A stretch of DNA of 64,000 nt, taken from assembly GCA_913057175.1 (NCBI GenBank), contig CAJXNP010000001.1, positions 460,304 to 524,303 of the forward strand, given 5' to 3'. A model generated the notes under the pieces. It ran no database searches and was not told the DNA's origin. It saw only the letters and a program-made list of their open reading frames with translations. This DNA is from an uncultured Cytophagales bacterium (lineage in GTDB: Bacteria > Bacteroidota > Bacteroidia > Cytophagales > Cyclobacteriaceae). Position 1 is the stretch's first letter. Every line of letters begins with the position of its first letter. Shown here in pieces: positions 26,664 through 36,275 of the stretch. Both the position numbers and the translations under genes were made by a program.

Positions 26664-28283
26664 CTATTCGGGATTTACCCTCAGCTTATGCCCTTTGAAT
26701 TTTTGGTTTTTAAAGCTTCGAACGATATGGTCCCTTGAATTGCGATCTACCTCTACGAAACTGTGTCGCTCAAATAACCGGACTTCTTTGATGGAGTTTC
26801 TCTCCAGACGGCTTTGTTTGGATATGAAACCCGCCAGATCTTTTTTATTGAAACCATCCATCAAACCAAGGTTGATGAATAATGTTGTACCGTTTGTATT
26901 TTGAGATTTTTTACCTCTGTTCGATCTGTCCCGTTTCCCAGCTCTTTCTTTTTTGTCAGTCTTTCCGGAATCCCTGGAAATTTTCTTCCCGCTTTGAAGA
27001 CCTTTTAATTCCCTGGCTATCAACCTTTTGATCAATTCTTCTTTGGATATGTATTGAAAATGGGGAAGGACCTGATCGACGATTTTCTTGTTAACTTCCA
27101 TTTCTTGTTCTTCATCAACCAATCCCTGTGTCCAGCTGGAAATACGAGCCAACATTAATTCTTCTTCTTCTGGAATGGTGATTTCATGAAAAGTGATTTT
27201 CAGCTTTTTCTCCAGGTTTTTCATTCTGGATAGATGCTTCTTGTCTACCAAAGCCAGGGAAATGCCTTCCTTCCCAGCCCTTGCTGTCCGGCCACTTCTG
27301 TGTGTATAGTAAGAAAGGTCCTCTGGAAGCGAATGGTGTACAACGTGAGTGAGGTTATTCACATCAATGCCCCTGGCTGCAACATCCGTGGCTATCAAAA
27401 CCTGAATTTGATGTTCCTTGAATCGCTTCATCACAATGTCCCTCTGTTTCTGACTGAGGTCGCCGTGTAATGATTCTGATTTAACTCCCAGTGAATTCAG
27501 CTCATTGCTCAGGGACTGGGTTTCTACCTTCGTCCGGCAAAAAACGATTCCCCTGAACTCCGGGTCCATAGCGATGAACCTTCGCAGCGCCTCGGTTTTA
27601 TCAGAAGGCTTTACCTGTACGAACTGATGATCGATGTTTTCATTGACCATCACGCCGGTATGAACAGAAACCTCAACCGGATCAACCATGTAGTTCTTGA
27701 TGATCCTCTTAATTTCAGGAGGCATAGTTGCTGAAAACAGCCATGTATATTTATCTTCAGGTGTATGGGATAATATATAATCAAGGTCCTCTTTGAAGCC
27801 CATGTTCAGCATTTCATCGGCTTCATCCAGGATGACATTTCGGATAGTATCCAGCTTAACAGCTTTTCTTTTGATCAAATCGATCAACCGGCCAGGGGTG
27901 GCAACAACCACCTGAACCCCCGCTTTTAATTCCTTGATCTGTGTAGAAATATTCGCACCTCCATAAACAACGGCTATTTTCACCTGTTTCAGGTACCTGG
28001 CAAATGCGATTAGCTGATGGGCAATCTGCTGGCCCAATTCGCGTGTTGGCGCTAAAACGAGTGCCTGTGTCTCATTACTAGTGCTGTCAATGTTATCGAG
28101 AAGTGGCAATCCGAAAGCAGCAGTTTTGCCCGTTCCGGTGTTTGCTAATCCAATAAAGTCACTGTCATTGCTGGCGAGGAGAGGAATTGCCTCTTTCTGA
28201 ATTTCTGTTGGCGCCACAAAACCCAACTCCGGTAGTGCTTTCGTCAAGTTTGCTGAAAGCCCTAATTCTTCAAATTTATTCAA
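26664..28283 (-). CDS. DEAD-box RNA helicase with DbpA-type C-terminal domain
   Basis: A 539-residue ATP-dependent RNA helicase, likely in ribosome assembly or cold growth. The motifs appear in order: Q-motif (GFVAPTEIQKEAI, ~21-33), Walker A ANTGTGKT (47-54), PTRELGQQIA, TPGRL, DEAD in VILDEADEM (~150), SAT, ATDVAARGID and HRSGRTARAG. A basic linker (~420-460) leads to a C-terminal DbpA-like RNA-binding domain (TTLFINLGLMDGFNKKDLAG to the end), which in DbpA recognises 23S rRNA. Such helicases are commonly called DeaD/CsdA or DbpA; I do not assign a symbol. Confidence 0.92.
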   Translation of the reverse strand: MNKFEELGLSANLTKALPELGFVAPTEIQKEAIPLLASNDSDFIGLANTGTGKTAAFGLPLLDNIDSTSNETQALVLAPTRELGQQIAHQLIAFARYLKQVKIAVVYGGANISTQIKELKAGVQVVVATPGRLIDLIKRKAVKLDTIRNVILDEADEMLNMGFKEDLDYILSHTPEDKYTWLFSATMPPEIKRIIKNYMVDPVEVSVHTGVMVNENIDHQFVQVKPSDKTEALRRFIAMDPEFRGIVFCRTKVETQSLSNELNSLGVKSESLHGDLSQKQRDIVMKRFKEHQIQVLIATDVAARGIDVNNLTHVVHHSLPEDLSYYTHRSGRTARAGKEGISLALVDKKHLSRMKNLEKKLKITFHEITIPEEEELMLARISSWTQGLVDEEQEMEVNKKIVDQVLPHFQYISKEELIKRLIARELKGLQSGKKISRDSGKTDKKERAGKRDRSNRGKKSQNTNGTTLFINLGLMDGFNKKDLAGFISKQSRLERNSIKEVRLFERHSFVEVDRNSRDHIVRSFKNQKFKGHKLRVNPE

Positions 28284-28459
28284 TACTGCATTTTTAAATT
28301 GAGCCGCAAAGGTACAGCTAATTATTTGATTTTCAGTTATGAATGTTATTTATTCTTGAAATGTGATTTAAATTAGCTGAAAGTATTCACTCAAATAGAG
28401 TCAAATCATGTAATCCTTAAATCAGTACACTATTTATGGATAAATTACCGGATTTTACC

Positions 28460-28482
28460 GATCCTGAAACAAGTTCAGGATG
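28460..28482. repeat. Second copy of the CATCCTGA...TCAGGATG palindrome
   Basis: A 23-nt palindrome with arms ATCCTGAA and TTCAGGAT, the reverse complement of the element at 13641-13663 with one mismatch. It lies alone in the 292-nt gap between the DEAD-box and BASS genes, where nothing else is seen. Confidence 0.65.
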
Positions 28483-28575
28483 ACTATCAGATAGGTTTTA
28501 GGACATCTACTATATTCAGAGATGCAAATTACCACATTTGCACATTCCCTCATCAGCAGATCAGCACATCAACCC

Positions 28576-29454
28576 CTATACAGCCACCACCTCTTCCTTT
28601 TGGGTAAGATAACTACTAATCAAAATAACCGCTGTCCCAGTCATCAACATGATCAAACTGTAAATCGCCCCGGCGATGGCCAATGATTCCATTCCAATGG
28701 AAATCGATGCGATGGCAATAGCCAATGTACCATTTTGAATACCCGATTCGACGGAAATACTAATGGATTGGCGGTTTCTCAGCTTCATCAGGTATTTGGC
28801 TGATAAAAAACCAATCAACAAAGAAATAACATTGAGCAGCAAGGCAATGAAACCAGCCTGCTCGAAATATGAAAGGACATTGGATTTTTCCTTCAAAATG
28901 ATTCCTGCAACAACAATGAACAGAACAATTGCGGAAGCCGTTTTGACTGGTTTATCCATCTGTCTCGCAAAGCTTTCCTTTTTCGCTTTGATGAACATGC
29001 CAATGGAAACCGGAATAATGGTGATCACAAATAATTGCCCGACTACTTTTGGAATATCCAGAACAATCGCTGTTTCCGTACTCATGTATTCCAATAAGGC
29101 GAATTGAACAATGAAAGGAATGGTAAAAATGGTTACGATGCTGCTGATTGCTGTTAAGGTCACAGATAGGGCCGTATCTCCCTTCGCCAAATGTGTGATC
29201 AGATTGGAAGTGGCCCCACCCGGACAAGCAGCCAGGATCATTATTCCGACGGCGATTTCCGGTCTGACGGGAAATAACCAGACCAATAGGAAGCCAATTA
29301 ACGGAAGCAATACAATTTGATTGATGAGACCGGTAACAACCGCTTTTGGATATAAAACAACACGTTTGAAATCATCAATGGTGAGGGAAAGCCCCATGCC
29401 CAACATGATGATAAACAAAGAGGCTGCGAGAAAAATAGCCGAAAACTTATCCAT
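28576..29454 (-). CDS. Bile acid:sodium symporter (BASS) family transporter
   Basis: An inner-membrane protein of ~292 residues with nine to ten hydrophobic helices. The start chosen is the ATG giving MDKFSAIFLAASLFIIMLGM; the frame extends 13 residues further but that segment is not hydrophobic and has no upstream signal. Family landmarks are GMGLSLTIDDFKRV, the conserved AACPGGATSNLITHLAKGDTALS region that lines the sodium sites, and ESGIQNGTLAIAIA. BASS proteins carry organic anions with sodium, for example pantoate or 2-oxo acids in bacteria rather than bile acids. Substrate not predictable. Single gene. Confidence 0.9.
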   Translation of the reverse strand: MDKFSAIFLAASLFIIMLGMGLSLTIDDFKRVVLYPKAVVTGLINQIVLLPLIGFLLVWLFPVRPEIAVGIMILAACPGGATSNLITHLAKGDTALSVTLTAISSIVTIFTIPFIVQFALLEYMSTETAIVLDIPKVVGQLFVITIIPVSIGMFIKAKKESFARQMDKPVKTASAIVLFIVVAGIILKEKSNVLSYFEQAGFIALLLNVISLLIGFLSAKYLMKLRNRQSISISVESGIQNGTLAIAIASISIGMESLAIAGAIYSLIMLMTGTAVILISSYLTQKEEVVAV

Positions 29455-29628
29455 TGTGAAAAATATTTTAATTGACCAACCTCCAAGTTGCACAAGTAGA
29501 ATGGCATTTCAAACAGGATGTAATTTTTCAATTAAAATAGCGTAAAGTTCTCTGTATCAACTTTTTCCTTTTAATATTAAACTAATGAAAGCAACCTTGT
29601 AAGTTACAATTAACTTAAAATTACAGGT

Positions 29629-29868
29629 TCAAAATAGCAAATTGATTAACTCATCTTTACTCATCTCAAAGTGATCTGCGATATCTTTAATTATGGAAGA
29701 CAATGTGCCAATTTTAATAGGGCGATGCTCCGGAATGGTGATGTGATGGGTTCCTTTTTCGTTTGTAGTAAGTCGAATATGACTTCCTACCTGTCGGGTA
29801 GGTTCGTAGCCAAGTTTTTTTAGCTTTTTAATCAGATCTTTTCCTGACAAATTCCTGGGTAATTTCAT
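29629..29868 (-). CDS. hicA: HicA-type mRNA interferase toxin
   Basis: A 79-residue double-stranded-RNA-binding-fold toxin. The conserved pieces are LSGKDLIKKLKKLGYEPTRQVGSHIRLT with the active-site His in GSH, and HITIPEHRPIKIGTLSSIIKDI. HicA cleaves mRNA when not bound by HicB. The frame overlaps the upstream hicB by 4 nt, so both are translated together. The gene is second in order (hicB then hicA), the reverse of the classical E. coli arrangement. Confidence 0.9.
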   Translation of the reverse strand: MKLPRNLSGKDLIKKLKKLGYEPTRQVGSHIRLTTNEKGTHHITIPEHRPIKIGTLSSIIKDIADHFEMSKDELINLLF

Positions 29869-30068
29869 GCAGCAATGATCTCATCGCGCACAAAGTGCAA
29901 TCTTATTATTTTAGGAGAATCTTTTTCGAAGTGACACCGAACCGCTTCCCTTACATTGTGTTTTAACTCTTCAACAGTTTCTCCATCAGTAAAAATTGAA
30001 TGGCCTAAGGCCCGCGCTTCATAACCGCCTTCACTGGATTCTTCTACCACAAAAATAATTTCTGTCAT
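29865..30068 (-). CDS. hicB: HicB-like antitoxin (short form)
   Basis: A 67-residue protein with the HicB partial RNase-H-like fold: FVVEESSEGGYEARALGHSIFTDGETVEELKHNVREAV. It neutralises HicA by direct binding. It ends right after this domain, so it lacks the C-terminal DNA-binding helix-turn-helix or ribbon-helix-helix of longer HicB proteins and may not autoregulate its own promoter. It precedes hicA with a 4-nt overlap. Confidence 0.85.
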   Translation of the reverse strand: MTEIIFVVEESSEGGYEARALGHSIFTDGETVEELKHNVREAVRCHFEKDSPKIIRLHFVRDEIIAA

Positions 30069-30161
30069 AGCTATTTTTCTTTGGTTTATAAAAATAACGA
30101 TTTTAATTTTTCTTAATTCCTGTTTAGCGAAAATTTCAATGCAAAATCCCTAATTGAAAGA

Positions 30162-30192
30162 TCCCTCCAAGGGTTTGAAACCCTAGGAGGGA
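30162..30192. repeat. Hairpin between hicBA and the DUF2723 gene
   Basis: Arms TCCCTCCAAGGGTTT and AAACCCTAGGAGGGA pair over 14 of 15 positions around a one-nucleotide centre. It lies 15 nt past the DUF2723 stop on the minus strand but lacks a T-run; it may be a terminator-like dispersed palindrome. Confidence 0.55.
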
Positions 30193-30207
30193 AATGCTAT
30201 CTATGGG

Positions 30208-33200
30208 TTATTTCTTCAAATTGGCTACTAAAGAAGACATATTTTGCAAAACATATTCGTTCAGATCTGAAGATTGCCCGTTTTTGTTTTCCTCCTCCAA
30301 AGCAGAAGAATAATACTCAATGGTCTCCTCGCCTATTTTCACTGCCTCTTCATTCATATCAAGTGCCGACAAGAGCTGAACGGTCTGCAAATTGGCGTAT
30401 GTTGGAGGTAAATGTGGCGAATGGAACAACTCCAGTGATTTATCCATGATTTTCTGAGCATATTCCCTATCTCCGTTATTCAGATAAGAGACCGCTAGCG
30501 TGTAGAAATACTGGCTGACTGGAACAACTATTCTCGAAACATAATCCTCATGGTTCAGGTAAATGTTATCATTCTTCAGATTGTCAAAGTCAGATGAATT
30601 GACAAGGTGGTCAAACATTTTTTCCCGGTTAAGCATCGGTTCCTGTGAATTATTCTTGATAGGCAAAAAACGAAAGACCTGACCTTCCTGAACCAGATAG
30701 GGCTTTACATCCAAACCGATTGAATTCATGGAGGTGTAGTTAAAATACACCGGTCTTTCCCAATGGTTACTGATCAAAAGATCGAGGAAAACAAGTGCAT
30801 TTTTTTCCAGGTAGTTATTTTTCATTTTCAGGACAATGCTTTCCTGAATTCCGTCAGACAAATAGGATGGTAAAGAAACATTTTGAACAATTTTAGCTTG
30901 ATCAATTTTTAAAACCAATTCTTTTGATGGAATCAAACTGATCGGATCACCATCCTGGGTTTGGGCAACCAAAGCAGGATGCTGGTCGTGAAGCAGGTTA
31001 ATGTAATTCCTGACATCAATGGCTCCCTTCACCTTTGGATTTTCCCGATAATAAATGACATCATTTAGCCCATATTGCCGATAATCCTCCCTATCCAATG
31101 TCAGATTAAATGCTTCGGATTCGTAATAGGTGTTTTTCAGTTGACCGATGTACCAATCCGTATTGAAATAGCTCAGAACAATGATCCGCACATCCGTGCG
31201 AATCCCTTCCACTTCCTGCAAATACCAGAGTGGAAAGGTATCATTGTCACCACCTGTAAAAAGGATAGCATTGGGTTCGCAGGTCTCCAACAAATTCCTC
31301 GCGCTGTCCATTTGAATCGTTCTTCCGGAACGATCATGGTCATCGAAATTCTTAAACAAAAGCAAACTAGGAAGACCGAGAGTAATTACCACTCCAATAA
31401 CTTTTTGGATTCCTTTAGATTGAACTTTTTCATTCAAAAACTGAAGAATAAACAAAACTCCAACCCCAACCCAAATGCAGAATGCCATGAATGAACCCAC
31501 ATAAATATAGTCCCGTTCACGTGGCTCCTGCGGTGGGGAATTGAGGTAAAGCGCCAGGACAATTCCTGTGATCAAAAAAAACACCAGGGTAGTTAAAAAA
31601 CCTTTTCGATCATGCCTGGATTGAAAAAACATTCCGGCTAATCCAATCAAAAATGGGATCATCCAATATTGATTCCTGGCTTTTGAGGAAAATTCCGACG
31701 AAGCTTTTTCCCATGGCCTCAGCCAGTCATCATGCTGCACGTCGCTCACCCTTCCGGAAAAATTCCACATCAGGTACCGGAAATACATGTGACCAAGTTG
31801 ATATCGAAACAGATAATAAATGTTATCGATAAAGGTCGGCTTTTCATTTTCTCTCAGCCTCGCCCAGGCTTTGTATTGGGCTATGTGATCCGCATCCCGA
31901 CTGTACATCCTTGGCAAGAGTGTTTCATGTTTTGCATCATATTGGTATTCGACCCGGTTTCCAGCAATTTCATAGTGATCTTCATCCTGGTAGTAAGCCT
32001 TTTTGCCACTGGAATAACCCGTAATTTCCGTATCGAAATAAGGTCCGTAAATCAACGGGCGGGTACCGTAGGATTCACGGTTCATGTAAGCCTTGATCGA
32101 AACCAGGTCTTCGGGATTGGTCTCATCGATCGGAGGATTGAAATTGGAACGAATTAAAAGCATTAAATATGGAGTGAAACCCAAAATGACGAACAACAAC
32201 GACCAGGTGAAAACATTGAATTTGGGTTTTCTGCGGATCAGAAAGAAAGCGATTCCTAAAATCAGGATGATTGTCAGCCAGGCTCCGGAGTAAAATGGAA
32301 AATGCAAAGAATTTACTAAAAGAAGATCAAGTTGAAACGCTAGTTCAAAAAGTCCGACGGCTACAAATCGGTTGATGAATAACAAAACAACCAGTCCCAG
32401 AATTACTGACAAGGATATATTCTTAAAGTTCAATTCCCGTTTTTCGAAATACCAGGAAACAGCAATGACAGGTATGGCCAATAATGCCATTGGGTGAACA
32501 CAGTAGGAAAGACAAACTATATAGGTCGTTAAAACGATCCATCGTCTTTTCATTTCGGTATCCTGAATTTTGAGGTAAACAAGACCTAGCCAAACATTAA
32601 AAACCAGGAAAAAGCTACCTGCGGCGTATGTCTCCGCTTCCACAGCTGAAAACCAAAAAGAATCGATAAAAGCCATTGCCAATGAACCGGACATTGCTCC
32701 AAAAATCACTGACCATTCAGGCATTTTAAGCTTGTTCCGGATTTTTCCACTCAATTCCAAAATGATCAGAAATACAAATAGAACAGCCAGGGAAGAAAAA
32801 ACAGCGCTCATGAAATTCATCCACCAGGCCACCATTGACACATCGCCAAAAGAAAACAGTGTGAATATCCTACCAAACAATAAAAACAAAGGATTTCCTG
32901 GTGTGTGGGGAACCTGCAGTTTGTAAGCACAGGCAATGAATTCGGCACAATCCCAAAGGCTTGCTGTTTGTTCAAGTGTCAAAATGTAAATAAATAAAGA
33001 AGATAAGAAAACGAAAATCCCACCACCTATTTTCCAATAGTTTTGTTTTATACTATTTGATGCGAAGTTTTTTCGAAACTTTTTTCGAATATTTTGGAAC
33101 CCCAAAATGCCGATTACAGGTAGAAAAAATCCAATCAACAAAACAATCGGAGCAAACCAAAGTGTTAACCAACCAAACCCATTTTGTACGGGGTCATTTG

Positions 33201-33291
33201 CCATAGCTAAAAACCCTGTGGACAGTAACACGAGTGTAGATAAAAAGATAAACAGATCCTTTTTTGAAAAAATCAGGTAATTCTTCTTCAT
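30208..33291 (-). CDS. DUF2723 GT-C-type membrane protein with N-terminal DUF3098-like segment
   Basis: A 1027-residue multi-pass protein. Residues ~1-70 hold two helices and resemble DUF3098, a small Bacteroidota membrane protein usually encoded alone near cell-division genes (FSKKDLFIFLSTLVLLSTGF, then GWLTLWFAPIVLLIGF). The DUF2723 core (~90-680) has about a dozen helices and the diagnostic LWDCAEFIACAYKLQVPHTPGNP stretch with the Asp/Glu pair expected for a GT-C glycosyltransferase acting with lipid-linked sugar. The soluble C-terminal third contains ILFTGGDNDTFPLWYLQEVE and a TPR-like end (YAQKIMDKSLELF). DUF2723 proteins are related to protein O-mannosyltransferases; the activity here is inferred. 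Confidence 0.88.
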   Translation of the reverse strand: MKKNYLIFSKKDLFIFLSTLVLLSTGFLAMANDPVQNGFGWLTLWFAPIVLLIGFFLPVIGILGFQNIRKKFRKNFASNSIKQNYWKIGGGIFVFLSSLFIYILTLEQTASLWDCAEFIACAYKLQVPHTPGNPLFLLFGRIFTLFSFGDVSMVAWWMNFMSAVFSSLAVLFVFLIILELSGKIRNKLKMPEWSVIFGAMSGSLAMAFIDSFWFSAVEAETYAAGSFFLVFNVWLGLVYLKIQDTEMKRRWIVLTTYIVCLSYCVHPMALLAIPVIAVSWYFEKRELNFKNISLSVILGLVVLLFINRFVAVGLFELAFQLDLLLVNSLHFPFYSGAWLTIILILGIAFFLIRRKPKFNVFTWSLLFVILGFTPYLMLLIRSNFNPPIDETNPEDLVSIKAYMNRESYGTRPLIYGPYFDTEITGYSSGKKAYYQDEDHYEIAGNRVEYQYDAKHETLLPRMYSRDADHIAQYKAWARLRENEKPTFIDNIYYLFRYQLGHMYFRYLMWNFSGRVSDVQHDDWLRPWEKASSEFSSKARNQYWMIPFLIGLAGMFFQSRHDRKGFLTTLVFFLITGIVLALYLNSPPQEPRERDYIYVGSFMAFCIWVGVGVLFILQFLNEKVQSKGIQKVIGVVITLGLPSLLLFKNFDDHDRSGRTIQMDSARNLLETCEPNAILFTGGDNDTFPLWYLQEVEGIRTDVRIIVLSYFNTDWYIGQLKNTYYESEAFNLTLDREDYRQYGLNDVIYYRENPKVKGAIDVRNYINLLHDQHPALVAQTQDGDPISLIPSKELVLKIDQAKIVQNVSLPSYLSDGIQESIVLKMKNNYLEKNALVFLDLLISNHWERPVYFNYTSMNSIGLDVKPYLVQEGQVFRFLPIKNNSQEPMLNREKMFDHLVNSSDFDNLKNDNIYLNHEDYVSRIVVPVSQYFYTLAVSYLNNGDREYAQKIMDKSLELFHSPHLPPTYANLQTVQLLSALDMNEEAVKIGEETIEYYSSALEEENKNGQSSDLNEYVLQNMSSLVANLKK

Positions 33292-33588
33292 TTTGCTTTT
33301 TTAGCAATGTTCGGAAGAATCAGGATGCACAAAAGTTAAATAGTGTGAAAGAGTGTTAATGGAGTGTTAAAAAGAGTTAAAAATTAAGGAGAGTAGTAAT
33401 TAAGGGTTAATTTTATAGAATAAATCAAATCACAAGAAACAAAAGTCAAATAAATTCCAAAACACTAAACCATAATCTTCAAAACTGTTTGCTTATTGAT
33501 TCATTTGGGTTTCAATATTATTTGAGTTTTGACATTTGTCTTTTGTCATTTAGAAAGGTGAATATTTTCCAAGAAGTATTAGAATAAA

Positions 33589-34839
33589 ATGAAACATCGT
33601 CATCTTCGGTACATTATCTTTTTTGGAACAGTCGTACTCGCTGCACTGTTTGTTGTACAGCTTTACTGGTTTCAAAAAGCCTTTGACATCACTGAAAAAC
33701 AATTTGACCATACCATTCAGGTGGCCTTGAAAAGGGTTGCTGACTCCGTCAGCCAGGAGAATGCTCAGCTAATCGAAGTAAAAAAGCTTTCTTCCAATTT
33801 CTATTTTGTCAACACCAACAGCCAGATTAACCCGCATACCATTGATAGCCTTGTCAAGAAAGAATTGCTGCAACGGGCATTGGATATTGATTATGAATTG
33901 GGTGTTTATGATGCTGACAAAGACACATTGGTCTATGGAAATTATATCCAGTCTACGATGGCCCGATTGATTGAGGAAGAGTTTTCAGGGAAAAATACTT
34001 CCGAAATCCCTCTTCAGAATTTTGCGGTTTACTTTCCCAACAAAACAAGCTACCTGGCTTCTGAAATGAAGATCTGGCTATTTTCTACCTTTACCCTCTT
34101 TCTGATGATGGGATTCTTCGGGTACGCCATGTATTCCCTTCTAAGGGAAAAACGCTACACTGACGTGAAGACAGATTTCATCAACAACCTTACCCATGAG
34201 TTTAAAACCCCGGTCACCAATATCCAGATTGCCAGTGATGTCCTGAAAAACAAATATTCCAAATCCAATGAAGACATTCTGTACTTTGAGATCCTGCAAA
34301 AAGAAAATAGAAAGCTTCAGCAGAAAATTGAGCATATTTTAACAGCTGCTACTTCTGAGCAACCCCTCGGAAAGGATTTTCGGGAAATTGATGTTCACGA
34401 AGTGATTCGCGACTGTGCGGAATCATTTCAATTGAAAATCACGCAGCGAAACGGAAAACTTGAGCTCGCGCTCGACGAAGGTCAGCCTACCGTCTTCGGC
34501 AACCGGGAATTGTTATATCAAACTTTCAACAACCTGATCGACAATGCGGAAAAGTATTCACCTGATCATCCTACTATCAGGATTGAAAGCAAAAACACGG
34601 AAAAGGGCCTTTTGTTAACCATCATGGATCGGGGAATAGGTATTCCTAAAGAAATTCAAAAAAAGGTGTTTCATAAATTTTATCGCAACCAAACAGGAAA
34701 CATCCACAGTGTAAAAGGTTTTGGTCTGGGGTTGAATTTTGTTGAAAAGGTTATCCGTGCCCACAAGGGAAAAATCAAACTGTCAAGCGAGCAAAACCAA
34801 GGAACTCAAATTTCCATTCTTTTGCCGATCATTTCATGA
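33589..34839 (+). CDS. Sensor histidine kinase
   Basis: A 416-residue inner-membrane kinase. A first membrane helix (~9-26) and a second (~163-183) bound a ~135-residue periplasmic sensor without recognised family. The phospho-acceptor is His203 in NNLTHEFKTPVTNIQ (HisKA), followed by ATPase motifs: N-box TFNNLIDNAEKYS, G1 MDRGIGIP, F-box FHKFYR and G2 GFGLGLNFV. No HAMP domain is seen. It overlaps its response regulator by ATGA, so both are co-translated. The signal sensed is unknown; the convergent neighbour is the ureido operon, but regulation of it is speculation. Confidence 0.93.
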   Translation: MKHRHLRYIIFFGTVVLAALFVVQLYWFQKAFDITEKQFDHTIQVALKRVADSVSQENAQLIEVKKLSSNFYFVNTNSQINPHTIDSLVKKELLQRALDIDYELGVYDADKDTLVYGNYIQSTMARLIEEEFSGKNTSEIPLQNFAVYFPNKTSYLASEMKIWLFSTFTLFLMMGFFGYAMYSLLREKRYTDVKTDFINNLTHEFKTPVTNIQIASDVLKNKYSKSNEDILYFEILQKENRKLQQKIEHILTAATSEQPLGKDFREIDVHEVIRDCAESFQLKITQRNGKLELALDEGQPTVFGNRELLYQTFNNLIDNAEKYSPDHPTIRIESKNTEKGLLLTIMDRGIGIPKEIQKKVFHKFYRNQTGNIHSVKGFGLGLNFVEKVIRAHKGKIKLSSEQNQGTQISILLPIIS

Positions 34840-35525
34840 ACGCTAAAGCCAACATATTGCTTGTAGAAGACGATGAAAGTCTAGGCTTTCTTATTAAAGA
34901 TAATCTGACAAAAAATGGATGGTCCATTCAACTTTGTACAGATGGTGAGAAAGGCTGGTCCACTTACAAAAGTCAGGAATTTGATTTATGTGTATTGGAT
35001 GTGATGCTGCCACATCAAGATGGGTTTTCCCTTGCTACCGAAATAAGAAAAATTGACCAGCATATTCCGATCATATTTCTTACCGCCAAAAACATGACCG
35101 AAGATAAGATCAGAGGTTTCCAGATCGGTGCGGACGACTACATTACCAAACCCTTCAGCATTGATGAATTTCTATACCGAATTGAGGCGATACTCAGGAG
35201 AACAAATGGTCTGGAAAAAACCCGTGAACCCGAAGAACTCACTTTTCACAACGCTCGTCTTGACATTCACAACCTGAAACTTTTTGTCGGAGATGAATCT
35301 TCTCAACTTACTCATAAGGAATGTAAGCTGCTGCAAATATTCTTTCAAAACCCTAATCGATTGATCCAAAGGGATACATTTTTAAAAACCGTCTGGAAAA
35401 ATGATGGTTTTTTTGTTGCACGAAGCATGGATGTATTTATTTCCAGGATCAGGAAATATCTGAAAACTGATCCTCATATTAGAATAGAAAATATCAGAGG
35501 TGTGGGTTATATTATGAAAGGATAA
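34836..35525 (+). CDS. OmpR/PhoB-family response regulator
   Basis: A 229-residue DNA-binding regulator, partner of the preceding kinase. The receiver domain (1-~118) has the acidic pair EDD (11-13), the phospho-acceptor Asp55 in CVLDVMLPHQDG, Thr in FLTAKN and Lys in DDYITKPF. The winged-helix effector domain (~130-229) shows SQLTHKECKLLQIFFQNPN, RSMDVFISRIRKYLK and the wing IENIRGVGYIM. The 4-nt overlap with the kinase gene shows translational coupling. Confidence 0.95.
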   Translation: MNAKANILLVEDDESLGFLIKDNLTKNGWSIQLCTDGEKGWSTYKSQEFDLCVLDVMLPHQDGFSLATEIRKIDQHIPIIFLTAKNMTEDKIRGFQIGADDYITKPFSIDEFLYRIEAILRRTNGLEKTREPEELTFHNARLDIHNLKLFVGDESSQLTHKECKLLQIFFQNPNRLIQRDTFLKTVWKNDGFFVARSMDVFISRIRKYLKTDPHIRIENIRGVGYIMKG

Positions 35526-35530
35526 AATCT

Positions 35531-36274
35531 CTAAAGTACTTTTAGTTTCTCCTGGATTTTAAACCTGTTTTCAATTTCCTCGGTTGTCACAACTTCTGCG
35601 TAACGATTTTTCAATGTAGTAATCGACGCCCTGTGAAGCTCAGGGGTTACAGTGGTACAGGCATCCTCCACCATTGTGACCAGATATCCCAGGTCACAAG
35701 CATCTCTAACCGTTGTTTCCACACATTCATTTGTGTAAACACCAGCAACGACCAATTCGTGAATATCAAGGTTTTGAAGGACGTAGTTCAGGTTAGTGGA
35801 AGAAAATACTCCACTCGCAGTTTTATTAATGACAATCTCATTATCTATGGGAGCAACTTCATCTAAAAATTCGGCTTCTTTTGAACCAGGTAAAGCAAGA
35901 AGATTCAGCCTTTTGTGGCCATGACTTCGATCCCTTCCATCTTGTGTAAGAGCCTGAATTCTGGTATGAATGACCTCCATTTTGGTTTTGCGAAAAACTG
36001 ATAACAGTCGCTGGATATTAGGAATGACGTATTCCTCAAGTGTATCGAAATAATAATTTTGCTGTTCTATGGGAATACCCGAAGAGGTAATATCTTTGAA
36101 AACTCCATATCCTTTGGCTGCATCCAAATATTGCATATCAATAACTAAAAGTGCAATTCCTTTACTCTCAAAATTCTCTTTCCTTTCCTCATTTTCTTCT
36201 ACCATATCATGGTAATACTCCTTCAGAGGATCCAGGTAGTCATTTTTAGTTAAAGGTCTGCTAATTTCAGTCAT
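35531..36274 (-). CDS. Isochorismatase-family cysteine amidohydrolase
   Basis: A 247-residue cytoplasmic enzyme with the catalytic triad of the family: Asp in LLVIDMQYLD (~42-51), Lys in EIVINKTASGVFSST, and nucleophile Cys in VAGVYTNECVETTVRDACDLGY. The cis-peptide region before the Cys is VAGV-YT. Members that cleave ureido or amide bonds include N-carbamoylsarcosine amidase, RutB ureidoacrylate amidase and biuret hydrolase. It is the last gene of the eight-gene minus-strand operon, only 1 nt after the M20 amidohydrolase, which supports action on a carbamoyl or ureido intermediate. The exact substrate is not evident. Confidence 0.88.
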   Translation of the reverse strand: MTEISRPLTKNDYLDPLKEYYHDMVEENEERKENFESKGIALLVIDMQYLDAAKGYGVFKDITSSGIPIEQQNYYFDTLEEYVIPNIQRLLSVFRKTKMEVIHTRIQALTQDGRDRSHGHKRLNLLALPGSKEAEFLDEVAPIDNEIVINKTASGVFSSTNLNYVLQNLDIHELVVAGVYTNECVETTVRDACDLGYLVTMVEDACTTVTPELHRASITTLKNRYAEVVTTEEIENRFKIQEKLKVL

Positions 36275-36275
36275 A

